From Taklimakanibacter lacteus (GTDB lineage Bacteria; Pseudomonadota; Alphaproteobacteria; Rhizobiales; Aestuariivirgaceae), in the NCBI GenBank assembly GCA_003576695.1, contig QOZQ01000002.1, positions 471,035-535,034 on the forward strand: a stretch of DNA of 64,000 bases, written 5' to 3'. The translations under genes were made by a program, and so were the position numbers. Every line of letters starts with the position of its first letter. Position 1 is the stretch's first letter. Below the pieces are notes generated by a model that saw only the letters and a list, made by a program, of their open reading frames with translations, was not told where the DNA came from and searched no databases. This document shows, piece by piece, positions 1 to 8,365 of the stretch.

Positions 1-237
1 TTTGCGGCCGAAACCGAGAATGTCATCGCCAATGCCAAGGCGAAGCTCGCCAAGAAAGGCTGCGACCTCATCGTCGCCAATGATGTGAGCGCCGAGAAGG
101 GCGTCATGGGCGGCGACAGGAATACCGTCCATCTCGTCTCCGCATCGGGTGTCGAGAGCTGGCCCGAGCTCGACAAGAGCGAAGTGGCGCGCCGCCTGAT
201 GGAAGACTTCGCCCGCCGGCTCGGAGCAAAATCATGA
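1..237 (+). CDS. coaBC: CoaBC, 3' end (phosphopantothenate--cysteine ligase part), truncated by window edge
   Basis: An open frame runs from the first base to a TGA at 235-237 and encodes 78 residues. The piece contains a VANDVS segment followed by GVMGGDRN, which is the C-terminal signature of the CoaB (phosphopantothenoylcysteine synthetase) half of the bifunctional coenzyme A enzyme. It ends with an amphipathic helix. The stop overlaps the dut start (ATGA), so the two genes are translationally coupled, an arrangement common in proteobacteria. The N-terminal decarboxylase half lies outside the window. Confidence 0.85.
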   Translation, partial: FAAETENVIANAKAKLAKKGCDLIVANDVSAEKGVMGGDRNTVHLVSASGVESWPELDKSEVARRLMEDFARRLGAKS

Positions 238-674
238 CCGACGTCGCCATTCTGCGCCTGCCGCATGCGGAAGGCCTGGCGCTTCCCGCCTATGAGAGCG
301 AGCATGCCGCCGGCATGGATCTGCGCGCCGCCGAGGACGCGATCCTGCCGCCGGGCGGGCGCGCTTTGGTGGCGACCGGCTTTGCCATTGCGCTGCCGCA
401 CGGTTTCGAGGCGCAGGTGCGCCCGCGCTCAGGGTTAGCCGCCAAGCATGGCGTCACCGTGCTCAATGCGCCGGGAACGATCGATGCGGATTACCGTGGC
501 GAGATCAAAGTCATTCTGGTCAATCACGGTGAAGCGGCCTTCGCCATCAAGCGCGGCGACCGCATCGCCCAGATGATCGTGGCGCCGGTGACGCGGATCA
601 GGCTCAGCGAGCAGGCGAGCCTGTCGGACACCGCGCGGGGCGCAGGCGGCTTCGGCTCGACGGGTCGAACCTGA
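234..674 (+). CDS. dut: dUTP diphosphatase (dUTPase)
   Basis: A 146-residue trimeric-type dUTPase that hydrolyses dUTP to dUMP and PPi, keeping uracil out of DNA and feeding thymidylate synthesis. All five family motifs are visible in order: AGMDLRA (26-32), PRSGLA (64-69), [10 protein letters not shown] (81-90, with the catalytic Asp), [10 protein letters not shown] (107-116) and the glycine-rich tail [10 protein letters not shown] (135-144). Length is normal for the family. The start ATG overlaps the coaBC stop, and its own stop overlaps the next start (TGATG), so the three genes look like one operon. Confidence 0.97.
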   Translation: MTDVAILRLPHAEGLALPAYESEHAAGMDLRAAEDAILPPGGRALVATGFAIALPHGFEAQVRPRSGLAAKHGVTVLNAPGTIDADYRGEIKVILVNHGEAAFAIKRGDRIAQMIVAPVTRIRLSEQASLSDTARGAGGFGSTGRT

Positions 675-1477
675 TGAAGCTCTCGAGCGAGGAGCTGGAG
701 CGCTATGCCCGGCATATCGTGCTGCAGGATGTGGGCGGACCCGGCCAGCAGAAGCTGAAACAGGCCAGGGTCCTGGTCATTGGCGCGGGCGGCCTGGGTG
801 CTCCGGTGCTGCTCTACCTCGCCGCCGCCGGCATCGGCACGCTGGGCGTCGTCGACGATGATGACGTGTCGCTCTCCAATCTGCAGCGCCAGGTCATTCA
901 CGCCTCATCACGCATCGGCAGGCCCAAGACCGACAGCGCCGCCCAGACCCTCAACGATCTCAACCCGCATGTGAATGTGGTGGGCCACAGGACGCGCATC
1001 GACGCATCGAATGCCATCGACCTCATCGGCCAGTATGACATCGTCGCCGACGGCTCGGACAATTTCGCCACCCGCTTCCTGGTGAGCGATGCCTGCTATC
1101 TGGCGAGGAAGACGCTGGTCGCCGCCGCCGTCGGCCAGTTCGACGGCCAGCTCTCGACCTTCAAGCCGCATCTGAAGGACGCGGACGGCGTGCCTTGGCC
1201 CACCTATCGCTGCCTGCATCCCGAAGCGCCGCCGCCGGGCCTGGTGCCTGCCTGCGAGGAGGCGGGCGTCATGGGCGCGCTCACCGGCATCATCGGCTCC
1301 ATCCAGGCGATGGAGGTGATGAAGGAGATTTTGGGCATCGGCGACAGCCTGGCCGGCAAGCTCTTCATGTATGACGCGCTTTCGGTGCGCGCCTATGTGA
1401 CGGCGCTGCCGTGGAACCCCGACAATCCGCTCAACGGCCGCAACGCGACGATCAGGGATCTGTCGTCGCACCGATAG
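674..1477 (+). CDS. HesA/MoeB/ThiF-family adenylyltransferase lacking the zinc-cysteine tetrad
   Basis: A 267-residue E1-like enzyme that should adenylate the C-terminal glycine of a small sulfur-carrier protein such as MoaD or ThiS. The nucleotide-binding GAGGLG lies at 37-42, the SNLQRQ segment at 68-73, DGSDNFATR at 126-134 and a conserved Cys in VPAC at 194. Oddly, three of the four zinc ligands usual in MoeB are missing. The CxxC around 177-180 reads TYRC, and the C-terminal CxxC region reads WNPDNPLNG (247-255). There is no rhodanese domain. Whether it serves MoaD, ThiS or another carrier cannot be read from the sequence. It is probably last in the coaBC-dut operon. Confidence 0.88.
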   Translation: MKLSSEELERYARHIVLQDVGGPGQQKLKQARVLVIGAGGLGAPVLLYLAAAGIGTLGVVDDDDVSLSNLQRQVIHASSRIGRPKTDSAAQTLNDLNPHVNVVGHRTRIDASNAIDLIGQYDIVADGSDNFATRFLVSDACYLARKTLVAAAVGQFDGQLSTFKPHLKDADGVPWPTYRCLHPEAPPPGLVPACEEAGVMGALTGIIGSIQAMEVMKEILGIGDSLAGKLFMYDALSVRAYVTALPWNPDNPLNGRNATIRDLSSHR

Positions 1478-1503
1478 GGTGGACAAGTGGCCCCACCCCA
1501 AAC

Positions 1504-1604
1504 CGTCATCCCGGCGAAAGCCGGGATCCATTGAAGCCTCTGCGGCGAGCAGAGCTCATCGCATTGCACGAATTTAGGAGATCCCGGCTTTCGCCGGGAT
1601 GACG
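1504..1604. repeat. Inverted pair of the dispersed CGTCATCCCGGCGAAAGCC repeat
   Basis: One copy of a palindromic intergenic repeat lies at 1504-1530, beginning CGTCATCCCGGCGAAAGCC and ending GGGATCCA. A second copy in inverse orientation lies at 1580-1604. Each copy has an internal CCCGGC/GCCGGG dyad, and the pair can form a long stem around a 49-nt loop. The same unit recurs near 28406-28506 and 60939-60977. It follows the MoeB-like gene, so it may also stop transcription. Confidence 0.9.
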
Positions 1605-1647
1605 ATACTGGGGATTGAAAGCGCGGTGACTTACCCCGTGGCTTGCC

Positions 1648-1691
1648 GCGTTTCCCGGCAAAGTGGAATCACTTTGCCGACAAGGAAACGC
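1648..1691 (+). repeat. Two-storey palindrome A
   Basis: The outer arms GCGTTTCC (1648-1655) and GGAAACGC (1684-1691) enclose the inner arms GGCAAAGTG (1657-1665) and CACTTTGCC (1670-1678) with a GAAT loop. The arms are separated by one base on the left and by GACAA on the right. The neighbouring palindrome at 1703-1757, read on the other strand, has the same plan, so the two look like members of one repeat family. Confidence 0.7.
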
Positions 1692-1702
1692 GCAAAATCT
1701 TT

Positions 1703-1757
1703 GCGAGAGCAAATCCTTATCGCCTAAGTCTTCAACTTAGGCGGGATTTGCTTTCGC
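1703..1757 (-). terminator. Long two-storey hairpin at the grpE 3' end (palindrome B)
   Basis: The outer arms at 1703-1716 and 1744-1757 (14 bp with one mismatch or wobble) enclose a perfect 9-bp inner stem, 1721-1729 with 1735-1743, and a 5-nt loop. The hairpin includes the last six GrpE codons and the stop. Downstream on the minus strand the sequence is only moderately T-rich, so a terminator role is likely but not proven. A 29-nt part of it (1723-1751) recurs at 63852-63880 with two compensatory stem changes. Confidence 0.6.
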
Positions 1758-2315
1758 GACGCCCACCAGCGCCGGGCGCAGTACCCGCTCGCCGATCTTG
1801 AAGCCGGCCTGCATCACCTGCACCACGGTGCCCGGCGGCTGCTCATTGGTCGGCACCTCGAACATCGCCTGGTGGAAATGCGGGTCGAATTTCTCGCCCA
1901 TCGGGTCGACGCGCTTGATGTTATGGCGCTCGAACACATTGAGCAATTCGCGCTGGGTCATCTCGACGCCGGCGATCAGGTTCTTGACCGGCTCGGTCGC
2001 CTCTTTCAGATGGTCGGCCTCGGCGGTGGCGAGGGCGCGATCCATATTGTCGCTGACGCTCATGATGTCGCGGGCGAAATTGCTGGCGGCATAAAGCGTC
2101 GCCTCAGCCTTCTCGCGCTCGGTGCGCTTGCGCAGATTGTCCATCTCGGCGAGCGTGCGCAGAAGCTGATCCTTGAGCTTGCCCGCCTCTTCCTTCAGGC
2201 TCACGATTTCCGCATCGCGCGGATCGGTTTCGGCAAGGGTAACGGGATCGGCTTCCGGAACTTCCGGCGCCGCCGTCTCTTCAGCCATGGTTTCTTTACT
2301 CGCGTTCTGGGCCAT
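1737..2315 (-). CDS. grpE: GrpE, nucleotide exchange factor of DnaK
   Basis: A 192-residue GrpE, the cytoplasmic co-chaperone that drives ADP release from DnaK. An acidic, disordered N-terminus (to about residue 35) leads into a long coiled-coil helix containing KDQLLRTLAEMDNLRKR (about 48-64). The C-terminal beta domain follows, with DPMGEKFDPHFHQAMFEVP and a VLRPALVGVAK end. Length is typical. It lies behind a good RpoH-type promoter (2361-2389). In many alphaproteobacteria it directly follows hrcA. Here about 2.3 kb with three genes separates the two, although both still read in the same direction. Confidence 0.97.
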   Translation of the reverse strand: MAQNASKETMAEETAAPEVPEADPVTLAETDPRDAEIVSLKEEAGKLKDQLLRTLAEMDNLRKRTEREKAEATLYAASNFARDIMSVSDNMDRALATAEADHLKEATEPVKNLIAGVEMTQRELLNVFERHNIKRVDPMGEKFDPHFHQAMFEVPTNEQPPGTVVQVMQAGFKIGERVLRPALVGVAKANPA

Positions 2316-2360
2316 AACGATACTGAACTCTCGGTCGGTGCAATGGGGTTTCGGGCCCGG

Positions 2361-2389
2361 ATATCAGGGTTCGGGGCGGAAAAATCAAG
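2361..2389 (-). promoter_or_regulatory. RpoH (sigma-32) promoter of grpE
   Basis: On the minus strand CTTG (2386-2389) is followed by an 18-nt spacer and CTGATAT (2361-2367). This is one mismatch from the alphaproteobacterial RpoH pattern CTTG-N17/18-CYTATNT. The spacing is identical to the dnaK promoter at 57578-57607. It lies 46 nt upstream of the grpE start. Confidence 0.7.
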
Positions 2390-2475
2390 TCTTTCCCGGA
2401 AGCGTCAAGGTCAACTGACAGGATCGGACATTTGGCTTCGCGATAGAGGGCAGAATGTCATTTGGGAGGAAGAAA

Positions 2476-3183
2476 ATGCCCGCCAAACCCCCGCAGATGC
2501 GGCTTTATTCGGGACCTTTGAGCATGTTCGGCGCCAAGGCCCAGATCGCCGCCCTGGAGAAGGGCCTCGCCGTCGAGCTCGTCATGGTGCCCTTCGACAT
2601 GGCGCGGCTCTATGAGCCGAAGCACCCCGACGTGCTGCGCATCAACCCCAAGAAGCAGGTTCCGGTCCTTATTCATGGTGAGGTCGAGATCTTCGATTCG
2701 AGCCAGATCTTCGAATATTTCGAGGATGTGCAGCCTGAGCCGGCGCTGTGGCCGGGGACGCCCGGGGCGCGCGCCAAAGCGCGTCTCCTCGAGCTCAAAT
2801 CGGACGAGGTCTTCTTCCCGCCGGTGATCCGGCTCATGGGCCTCCAGGACAGGCCGGACGATCCTGCGGCGGTTGCCGCGCGCGAAGCCTGCGCTCTTTA
2901 CTATGCCGGGATGGAACGCCATCTCGGCGATGTCGATCATCTGGCGGGCCCATATTCCTTCGCCGATATCGCCTTCTACATGGCGCAGCTTTTCGCCGCC
3001 CGCATGGGCGCGCCGATGACGCAGGCGACACCGAGGCTCATCGAATGGCGGTCGCGTATGACGGCGAGGCCGGCCGTGCGCGAGGTGGCGGGCGCGATGG
3101 CGCGCTTCCTCCTCTCGCATCAGCGGCCCTTGCCGGATTTCATGAAGCCGCTTGCCATGGCGGATGCGCGAATTCCGCGATGA
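2476..3183 (+). CDS. Glutathione S-transferase family protein
   Basis: About 235 residues with an N-terminal thioredoxin-like GST fold. A RLYSGPLSMFGAKAQIAALEKG opening segment is followed by the glutathione-site signature KKQVPVLIHGEVEIFDSSQI, with its cis-Pro VPVL and ES/DS element. An all-helical C-terminal domain ends in YSFADIAFYMAQLFAARMG. The start is the ATG at 2476 because GGGAGGA lies 5 nt upstream; an earlier in-frame ATG at 2455 has no such site. Substrate is unknown. Its 3' end overlaps the convergent LysR gene by 44 nt. Confidence 0.85.
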   Translation: MPAKPPQMRLYSGPLSMFGAKAQIAALEKGLAVELVMVPFDMARLYEPKHPDVLRINPKKQVPVLIHGEVEIFDSSQIFEYFEDVQPEPALWPGTPGARAKARLLELKSDEVFFPPVIRLMGLQDRPDDPAAVAAREACALYYAGMERHLGDVDHLAGPYSFADIAFYMAQLFAARMGAPMTQATPRLIEWRSRMTARPAVREVAGAMARFLLSHQRPLPDFMKPLAMADARIPR

Positions 3184-4045
3184 GGAAATCGACGAAGGCG
3201 CGCACGCAGGGCGACAGAAGTCGCCGGCTCGGATAGACGATGGTGATCGGCGCGCCTTCCGGATGATTGTGCTCATCGAGCAGCATCCGCAGTCGCCCCG
3301 ACCTTATATCCGGTCCGACCAGCAGCTCCGAGATGCGGATGATGCCCATGCCGGCAAGCGCCAGCCGGCGCAGCGCTTCGGTGCTGTCGGCGCGCACCGG
3401 GCTCTTGATGCGCAAGGTGCGGACGCCTTCGGGGCCTTCGAACTTCCACGTGTTCAGTTCGCCCCGCGTGGTGATGCCGAGGCAGATATGGCGCTCGAGA
3501 TCGTCGGGCGATTGCGGCACGCCATGTCTTTCCAGATAGACGGGTGCCGCGCAGACCACCCGGCGGTTGGGCGCCAGCCGGCGCATGATGAGCCTCGAGT
3601 CCGCGCGCATGGTGACGCCGACCGCGACATCGACGCCTTCCGCGATGAGATCAATGATGGCATCGGTGAAGCTGAGCTCCATTTCGATCTGCGGATAGCC
3701 TTCGCGGAAGCGCGCCAGCAGGGGCACGAGGATTCGGTGGCCGAAGGCGCTGGGCAGGTTGATGCGCAGAAGGCCACGCGGCTCGGCGCCGGGCCGGATC
3801 GCCAGTTCCGCCTCCTCGATATCGGCAAGGATGCGGCGCGCCGCCTCGGCATAGGCGATGCCTTCCGCCGTGAGGCCGATGCGCCGCGTCGAGCGCTGCA
3901 CCAGGCGGATGCCGAGCCGCTCCTCAAGACGCGCGATGATCTTGCTGACGGCGGAAGGGGCGAGGCCGAGCTTGCGGGCGGCGGCGGAGAAATCGCCTTC
4001 ATCCACGACGGTGAGGAAGATTTCCATGCTTTCCGGTCGTTCCAT
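3140..4045 (-). CDS. LysR-family transcriptional regulator
   Basis: About 301 residues with an N-terminal winged helix-turn-helix (FLTVVDEGDFSAAARKLGLAPSAVSKIIARLEERLG, here split as FLTVVDEGDFSAAARKLG then LAPSAVSKIIARLEERLG) and a periplasmic-binding-like effector domain from about residue 90. The HTH is of the CrgA/DmlR-like group that often starts MxxPExMEIF. I chose the ATG at 4045; 4057 is an alternative. It is convergent with the GST gene, and no divergent partner is present, since the 220 nt upstream lead only into the end of the GFA gene. Target genes are unknown. Confidence 0.9.
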   Translation of the reverse strand: MERPESMEIFLTVVDEGDFSAAARKLGLAPSAVSKIIARLEERLGIRLVQRSTRRIGLTAEGIAYAEAARRILADIEEAELAIRPGAEPRGLLRINLPSAFGHRILVPLLARFREGYPQIEMELSFTDAIIDLIAEGVDVAVGVTMRADSRLIMRRLAPNRRVVCAAPVYLERHGVPQSPDDLERHICLGITTRGELNTWKFEGPEGVRTLRIKSPVRADSTEALRRLALAGMGIIRISELLVGPDIRSGRLRMLLDEHNHPEGAPITIVYPSRRLLSPCVRAFVDFLIAEFAHPPWQAAS

Positions 4046-4266
4046 GATCTGTTCCATTTCGTCACAAATAAATGGAACTAATAGCATATTATCATCTGTT
4101 CGGGAGAGAATAGGTTTTCTGGAGGTCAATCTCCGGAACTTGCACATGCAGGACCTGCGGCACTTCCCTTATCGAGACAGTCTGGAGCTCCATTTCTGGG
4201 CGCGAAGGGAGCGCAGCGCCGCGATGGCGGCCTGCTGCGGGCAGATCCTGGCCTGGCTCCTTAAGC
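4046..4266. other. Intergenic stretch without recognisable gene
   Basis: This is the upstream region of the LysR gene, reaching to the end of the GFA-family gene. It contains an AT-richer patch at about 4068-4100 that could hold the LysR promoter. No conserved site was recognised. Confidence 0.4.
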
Positions 4267-4671
4267 TCAGTCGAGATGCTCGAGATCCGGCAGCCCGCCG
4301 AGATCGACCCAGCGATGCCGCCTGATGCCATAGACCGAGACGCGCGGTGCCGGAAACTTCGGATCGGCAAAGGCGCCGACCGCGACGGCGAAAACGCCCG
4401 GCACGCCGCTCAGCTCCCAATAGATGGTCGAGCCGCAATGCGGGCAGAAATTGAAGGTGACGGTGCCGCCGCTGTCGCCCTGGCGGGTGAAGGACCGGCT
4501 TACGCCCTCGATGCGCGTCACCGCCTCCCTGGCGAAACGCGCATTCATGCTGAAGGGCGCGCCGGTTCGCCTCTGGCAGTCGAGGCAATGGCAGATCGAG
4601 ACGCGCAACGGCTCGCCCTCGCAGGTGACGCGCAATTGCCCGCAGGCGCAGGAGGCTTGCCGGCCTGTCAC
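4267..4671 (-). CDS. GFA (CENP-V/glutathione-dependent formaldehyde-activating-like) zinc protein
   Basis: A 134-residue Mss4-like fold protein of the GFA family. Zinc ligands are visible as CAC (8-10), CHCLDC (27-32) and CPHC (76-79). Some family members were linked to S-hydroxymethylglutathione formation, but most have no proven function. The start is GTG at 4669-4671, overlapping the hrcA stop (GTGA), so it is translationally coupled to hrcA and reads as part of that operon. This gene is one of the three lying between hrcA and grpE. Confidence 0.85.
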   Translation of the reverse strand: MTGRQASCACGQLRVTCEGEPLRVSICHCLDCQRRTGAPFSMNARFAREAVTRIEGVSRSFTRQGDSGGTVTFNFCPHCGSTIYWELSGVPGVFAVAVGAFADPKFPAPRVSVYGIRRHRWVDLGGLPDLEHLD

Positions 4672-5759
4672 GTGATCAGCCGTCCGATGATGCGCGCCGT
4701 ATAGTCGACCATCGGGATGATGCGGGCATAGTTCATCCGCGTCGGCCCGATGATGCCGAGCGCGCCCACGATCTTCTCCTCGCTGTTACGATAGGGCGCG
4801 ACGATCAGGGATGAGCCCGACATCGAGAAGAGCTTGTTCTCGGCGCCGATGAAGATGCGCACCCCTTCGCCGGTCTCGGCTGAGCCCAGAAGCTGGATCA
4901 GGCCCTTCTTGTTCTCGAGATCGTCGAACAATTTCCGGATGCGCTCGAGGTCGTCGAAGGCGGTGAGGTTCTCGATGAGATTGCCCTGGCCCTTGACGAT
5001 GAGCGTGCGGTCGTCGTCCTCGGTATTGCCCGACCAGGTGGCGACGCCATCGGCGATCACTCTTGCCGTGAGCTCGTCGAGCTCGGTCCGCAGCGTCGCG
5101 ATCTCCTCCTGCATCAGGCGCTGCACTTCGGCGATCGTCTTGCCCTGCATGCGGGCCGAGAGATAGTTGGAGGCCCTGGTGAGCGAGGAGGGCGGCAGGC
5201 CCGCCGGCAGGTCGATGGCGCGGTTCTCGACGGTGCCGTCCTCGGCGACCAGGATGACGAGGCCGCGGCCGGGAGCGAGGCTCACAAATTCGATATGCTT
5301 GAGCCGCGCATTGCTCTTGGGCGCCACCACGAGGCCGGCGCAATGCGACAGGCCCGAGAGCAGCGTGGTCGCCTCGCCCAGCACCTCCTCGACCCGGCGC
5401 GAGCGGTTGGCCCCGGTCATCTGCGCATCGATGCGGGCGCGCTCTTCGGGCGAGATCGAGCCCACTTCGAGCAGCGCATCGACGAAGAAGCGCAGGCCCG
5501 CATTGGTGGGCATGCGCCCGGCGCTGGTATGGGGTGAATAGATGAGGCCCGAATCTTCGAGATCCATCATCACATTGCGCACCGAGGCCGGCGACAGGCT
5601 GGAGGGCAGGATGCGCGAGATGGTGCGCGAGCCCACGGGCTCGCCGGTGTCGAGATAGGTTTCGACAAGCCTGCGGAAGATATCGCGCGAGCGCTGGTCG
5701 AGTTGGGCCAACCCCTGGACGCGTTCGTCGATGAGGGGCTTCTGCGGATGGATGCTCAT
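4668..5759 (-). CDS. hrcA: HrcA, heat-inducible transcription repressor
   Basis: A 363-residue HrcA that represses CIRCE-controlled chaperone genes, classically groESL, and needs GroEL for activity. An N-terminal winged helix ([20 protein letters not shown] then [12 protein letters not shown]) is followed by the [20 protein letters not shown] segment and the GAF-like dimerisation domain. It ends with [19 protein letters not shown], the family's C-terminal signature. No CIRCE element was found anywhere upstream of grpE, hrcA or dnaK in this window, so its targets lie elsewhere. The promoter suggests a leaderless transcript (5766-5794). Confidence 0.96.
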   Translation of the reverse strand: MSIHPQKPLIDERVQGLAQLDQRSRDIFRRLVETYLDTGEPVGSRTISRILPSSLSPASVRNVMMDLEDSGLIYSPHTSAGRMPTNAGLRFFVDALLEVGSISPEERARIDAQMTGANRSRRVEEVLGEATTLLSGLSHCAGLVVAPKSNARLKHIEFVSLAPGRGLVILVAEDGTVENRAIDLPAGLPPSSLTRASNYLSARMQGKTIAEVQRLMQEEIATLRTELDELTARVIADGVATWSGNTEDDDRTLIVKGQGNLIENLTAFDDLERIRKLFDDLENKKGLIQLLGSAETGEGVRIFIGAENKLFSMSGSSLIVAPYRNSEEKIVGALGIIGPTRMNYARIIPMVDYTARIIGRLIT

Positions 5760-5765
5760 AGGTGG

Positions 5766-5794
5766 AATCTAGAAATCGTGAGGGGGGCGGTCAA
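5766..5794 (-). promoter_or_regulatory. Sigma-70-type promoter of hrcA, probably giving a leaderless mRNA
   Basis: On the minus strand TTGACC (5789-5794), a 17-nt spacer and TAGATT (5766-5771) form a good -35/-10 pair. Only six bases (5760-5765) separate the -10 box from the hrcA ATG, so transcription would begin at or next to the start codon. No ribosome-binding site fits in between. Confidence 0.6.
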
Positions 5795-5830
5795 CTCAAG
5801 GGTCTTGCGCATCCAGGATAATCCAGTATT

Positions 5831-5848
5831 GTTATGTTATAACATTGC
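5831..5848 (+). promoter_or_regulatory. Zur-type operator upstream of the zinc-starvation pair
   Basis: The core ATGTTATAACAT (5834-5845) is a perfect 12-bp palindrome. The 18 bases around it, GTTATGTTATAACATTGC, closely match the Zur box seen before znuA in rhizobia and brucellae. It lies 23 nt before the AztD-like gene. This supports repression of the downstream zinc genes when zinc is plentiful. Confidence 0.75.
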
Positions 5849-5871
5849 ATAATTGAGAAGGAAGTGACCCG

Positions 5872-7071
5872 ATGAAGCTGTCCCTGACGCGCCAACTCCT
5901 CGCCTGTGCCGGACTTCTGGCGTCTGCCGCAGCGCCTGGGCTTGCCGCCGAGCAGGACCATTGGCGGGTTTTCGTCGCCGATCACAGCGCCGCCACGGTG
6001 CGCGCCATCGACGTCGGGACCGGGGCTGTGCTCGCCACCATCAGCACGCTGGGACCGGCCGCCTTGCAGGCGAGCAAGAGCGGCAGGACGGTTTTCGCGG
6101 TCCAGTCGGATGCCGACCGCGTCTCCGCCATGGCGAGCGGTGTCGCCCTCGATGACCATGGCGACCACGGCGATCTCAAAGTGTCGCAGCCCTATCTGCT
6201 CAACGCCACCTCGAGGGGCGCGCGCCCCGTCCATTTCATCGAGCATGACGGCCAGATCGCCATTTTCCATGACGGCGACGGATCGGCCGCCATTGTCAGC
6301 GAGGCGCAATTCATCAAGGGCAAGCTGGCGCCGAGAGACGTGAAGACGGCAAGTCCGCATCACGGGCTCGCTGTGCCGCTGGGCGACAAAACACTGATCT
6401 CCATCCCGGATCCGCAAGACCCCGATGCGCTGCCCATCGGCATGCGCCTCCTCGACAAGGATGGCAAAATGCTTGCCGACCATGCCTGCCCGAGCCTTCA
6501 TGGCGAGGCATCCTCGGGCCATCTCCTGGCGATCGCCTGCGCCAAGGGCCTGATTCTCGTCGACACGCAGAAGCAGGAGCCGCAGATCAGCTTCCTGCCC
6601 TATCCGCCGTCTCTGCCCGAAGGCAAGGCGACGACGCTCAGGGGCGCCGAGTCGCTGCGCTATTTCATCGGCAATTATGGGCCCGACGCGATCATCCTCA
6701 TCGATGTCTCGGCCAGGGAACCGTTTCGTCTGATCAAGCTGCCATCGCGCCGCGTCGACTTCGCCATCGATCCGCGGAATTCCGAGCGCGTCTATGTCTT
6801 CACCGAGGACGGCTTCCTGCACCGCATCGACGCGATAAAGGGAGAGATCACGAGAAGCGCCAGGCTCACCGAGCCCTACAGCATGGATGGCCACTGGCGC
6901 GATCCGCGGCCGCGTCTCGCGGTGGCGGGCGAGGAGATCGTGGTGAGCGATCCGCTCGCCGGCGCCTTGCTCGTGGCCAATCCCGAGACGCTGGCCGAAA
7001 GCCGCCGCATCGAGACCGGCGGCATGCCCTATGGCCTCATCGCCATTGGCGGCGCCGGCGAAGTCCATTGA
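5872..7071 (+). CDS. aztD: AztD-like periplasmic zinc metallochaperone
   Basis: A 399-residue secreted protein with a Sec signal peptide (cut near LAA-EQ, residues 25-27) and repeated beta-propeller blades such as [18 protein letters not shown] and [16 protein letters not shown] His/Asp-rich loop DDHGDHGD (94-101) fits a zinc site. AztD of Paracoccus is a propeller that passes zinc to the AztC solute-binding protein. Length, signal peptide, His loop and the Zur-like box upstream all agree. No aztABC transporter genes are next to it, so a partner transporter must be elsewhere. The ribosome site GAGAAGGAAG lies 9 nt before the ATG. The next gene starts within 12 nt. Confidence 0.75.
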   Translation: MKLSLTRQLLACAGLLASAAAPGLAAEQDHWRVFVADHSAATVRAIDVGTGAVLATISTLGPAALQASKSGRTVFAVQSDADRVSAMASGVALDDHGDHGDLKVSQPYLLNATSRGARPVHFIEHDGQIAIFHDGDGSAAIVSEAQFIKGKLAPRDVKTASPHHGLAVPLGDKTLISIPDPQDPDALPIGMRLLDKDGKMLADHACPSLHGEASSGHLLAIACAKGLILVDTQKQEPQISFLPYPPSLPEGKATTLRGAESLRYFIGNYGPDAIILIDVSAREPFRLIKLPSRRVDFAIDPRNSERVYVFTEDGFLHRIDAIKGEITRSARLTEPYSMDGHWRDPRPRLAVAGEEIVVSDPLAGALLVANPETLAESRRIETGGMPYGLIAIGGAGEVH

Positions 7072-7079
7072 CGGTGCTC

Positions 7080-8297
7080 ATGATGCAGGACAAGCGCCTT
7101 CCCGTCACCGTGCTCTCGGGCTTCCTGGGCGCCGGCAAGACGACGCTCCTCAATCACATCCTCAACAATCGCGAAGGCCGGCGCGTCGCGGTGATCGTCA
7201 ATGACATGGGCGAGGTCAATATCGATGCCGATCTCATCCGCGCCGGCGGCGGCGATCTCGCGCGCCGCGAGGAGAGGCTCGTCGAGATGACCAATGGCTG
7301 CATCTGCTGCACCTTGCGCGAGGATCTTCTGTCGGAGGTGCGCCGCCTGTGCGCGGAAGGGCGCTTCGACTATCTCCTCATCGAAGGAACCGGCATCGCC
7401 GAGCCGCTGCCCATTGCCGCCACCTTCGCCTTCCGCGACGAGGCGGGCTGCTCGCTCGCCGACGTGGCGCGCCTCGACACGATGGTGACGGTCGTCGATG
7501 CCGTCAATCTTCTTGGCCATTATTCAAGCCGCGATTTTCTGCGCGAGCGGGGGCAGGCGGCCGACGAGGGTGACATGCGCACCCTCGTCGATCTGCTTGT
7601 CGACCAGATCGAATTCGCCGATGTCGTGGTGATCAACAAGATCGCGGATGTGACGGCGGAGCAGCGCGATCACGTGCGCAAGATCGTGCGCGCCCTGAAT
7701 GCCGATGCGCGCCTGATCGAGACGAGCTTCGCGCAGGTGGCGCTGGACGATGTCCTCGCCACGCATCGCTTCGATCATGACCGGGCCGAAGAGCATCCGC
7801 TCTGGTTCAAGGAGCTGCACGGGCATGCGGGCCATGTGCCGGAAAGCGAGGAATATGGCATTGCGAGCTTCGTCTATCGGGCGCGCCGCCCCTTCCATCC
7901 GGCGCGGTTCAATGGTTTCCTGGCGCGGACATGGCCAGGTCTCATCCGCGCCAAGGGTTTCTTTTGGCTGGCGACGCGCCCCGATTGGGTGGGCGAGATG
8001 AGCCTGGCCGGCTCGATCTGCCGGACCGAAGGGATGGGCTTCTGGTGGGCTGGGGTGCCTCAGGACCGTTGGCCCGATCATCCCGAATGGCGCGGGCAAT
8101 TGCAGGCGCGCTGGGCGGAAGGCTGGGGCGACCGGCGCCAGGAGCTGGTCTTCATCGGCTCAGGCCTCGATGAAGGGGCGATGCGGACGGCGCTCGATGA
8201 ATGCCTGATCGGGCCGCAGCAGCCTATGCGTTTTCGCCCCGCGGATTATCGCGATCTCAGGGATCCGTTCCCGAAATGGCGGCGTAGCGCGGCGTGA
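7080..8297 (+). CDS. COG0523 G3E-family GTPase (ZigA/YeiR-like zinc metallochaperone)
   Basis: About 405 residues of the CobW/COG0523 family of metal-insertase GTPases. Walker [10 protein letters not shown] lies at 14-22, the metal-binding GCICC (CxCC at 74-77) follows, then a GTPase NKIADV motif and the C-terminal CobW domain. Placement right after an AztD-like gene behind a Zur-type box points to the zinc-starvation subgroup rather than to cobalamin or nitrile hydratase. An ATG at 7080 is preferred over an in-frame TTG at 7068 that overlaps the previous stop. The pair sits between hrcA and rph, which are neighbours in many relatives. Confidence 0.85.
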   Translation: MMQDKRLPVTVLSGFLGAGKTTLLNHILNNREGRRVAVIVNDMGEVNIDADLIRAGGGDLARREERLVEMTNGCICCTLREDLLSEVRRLCAEGRFDYLLIEGTGIAEPLPIAATFAFRDEAGCSLADVARLDTMVTVVDAVNLLGHYSSRDFLRERGQAADEGDMRTLVDLLVDQIEFADVVVINKIADVTAEQRDHVRKIVRALNADARLIETSFAQVALDDVLATHRFDHDRAEEHPLWFKELHGHAGHVPESEEYGIASFVYRARRPFHPARFNGFLARTWPGLIRAKGFFWLATRPDWVGEMSLAGSICRTEGMGFWWAGVPQDRWPDHPEWRGQLQARWAEGWGDRRQELVFIGSGLDEGAMRTALDECLIGPQQPMRFRPADYRDLRDPFPKWRRSAA

Positions 8298-8365
8298 AAC
8301 GGCATCTGTTCATCCGTCAAGGGAGCCGCTAGAACCTCCCCCATTCAATCGAATGAGGAGTGACT

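Noticed and set aside
1506..1712. Small minus-strand frame encoding RHPGESRD repeats
   Set aside because: It is the dispersed palindrome read as protein, a common false gene in alphaproteobacteria.
2316..2455. CIRCE element upstream of grpE
   Set aside because: No TTAGCACTC-N9-GAGTGCTAA was found here or upstream of hrcA or dnaK. RpoH-type promoters explain the heat control instead.
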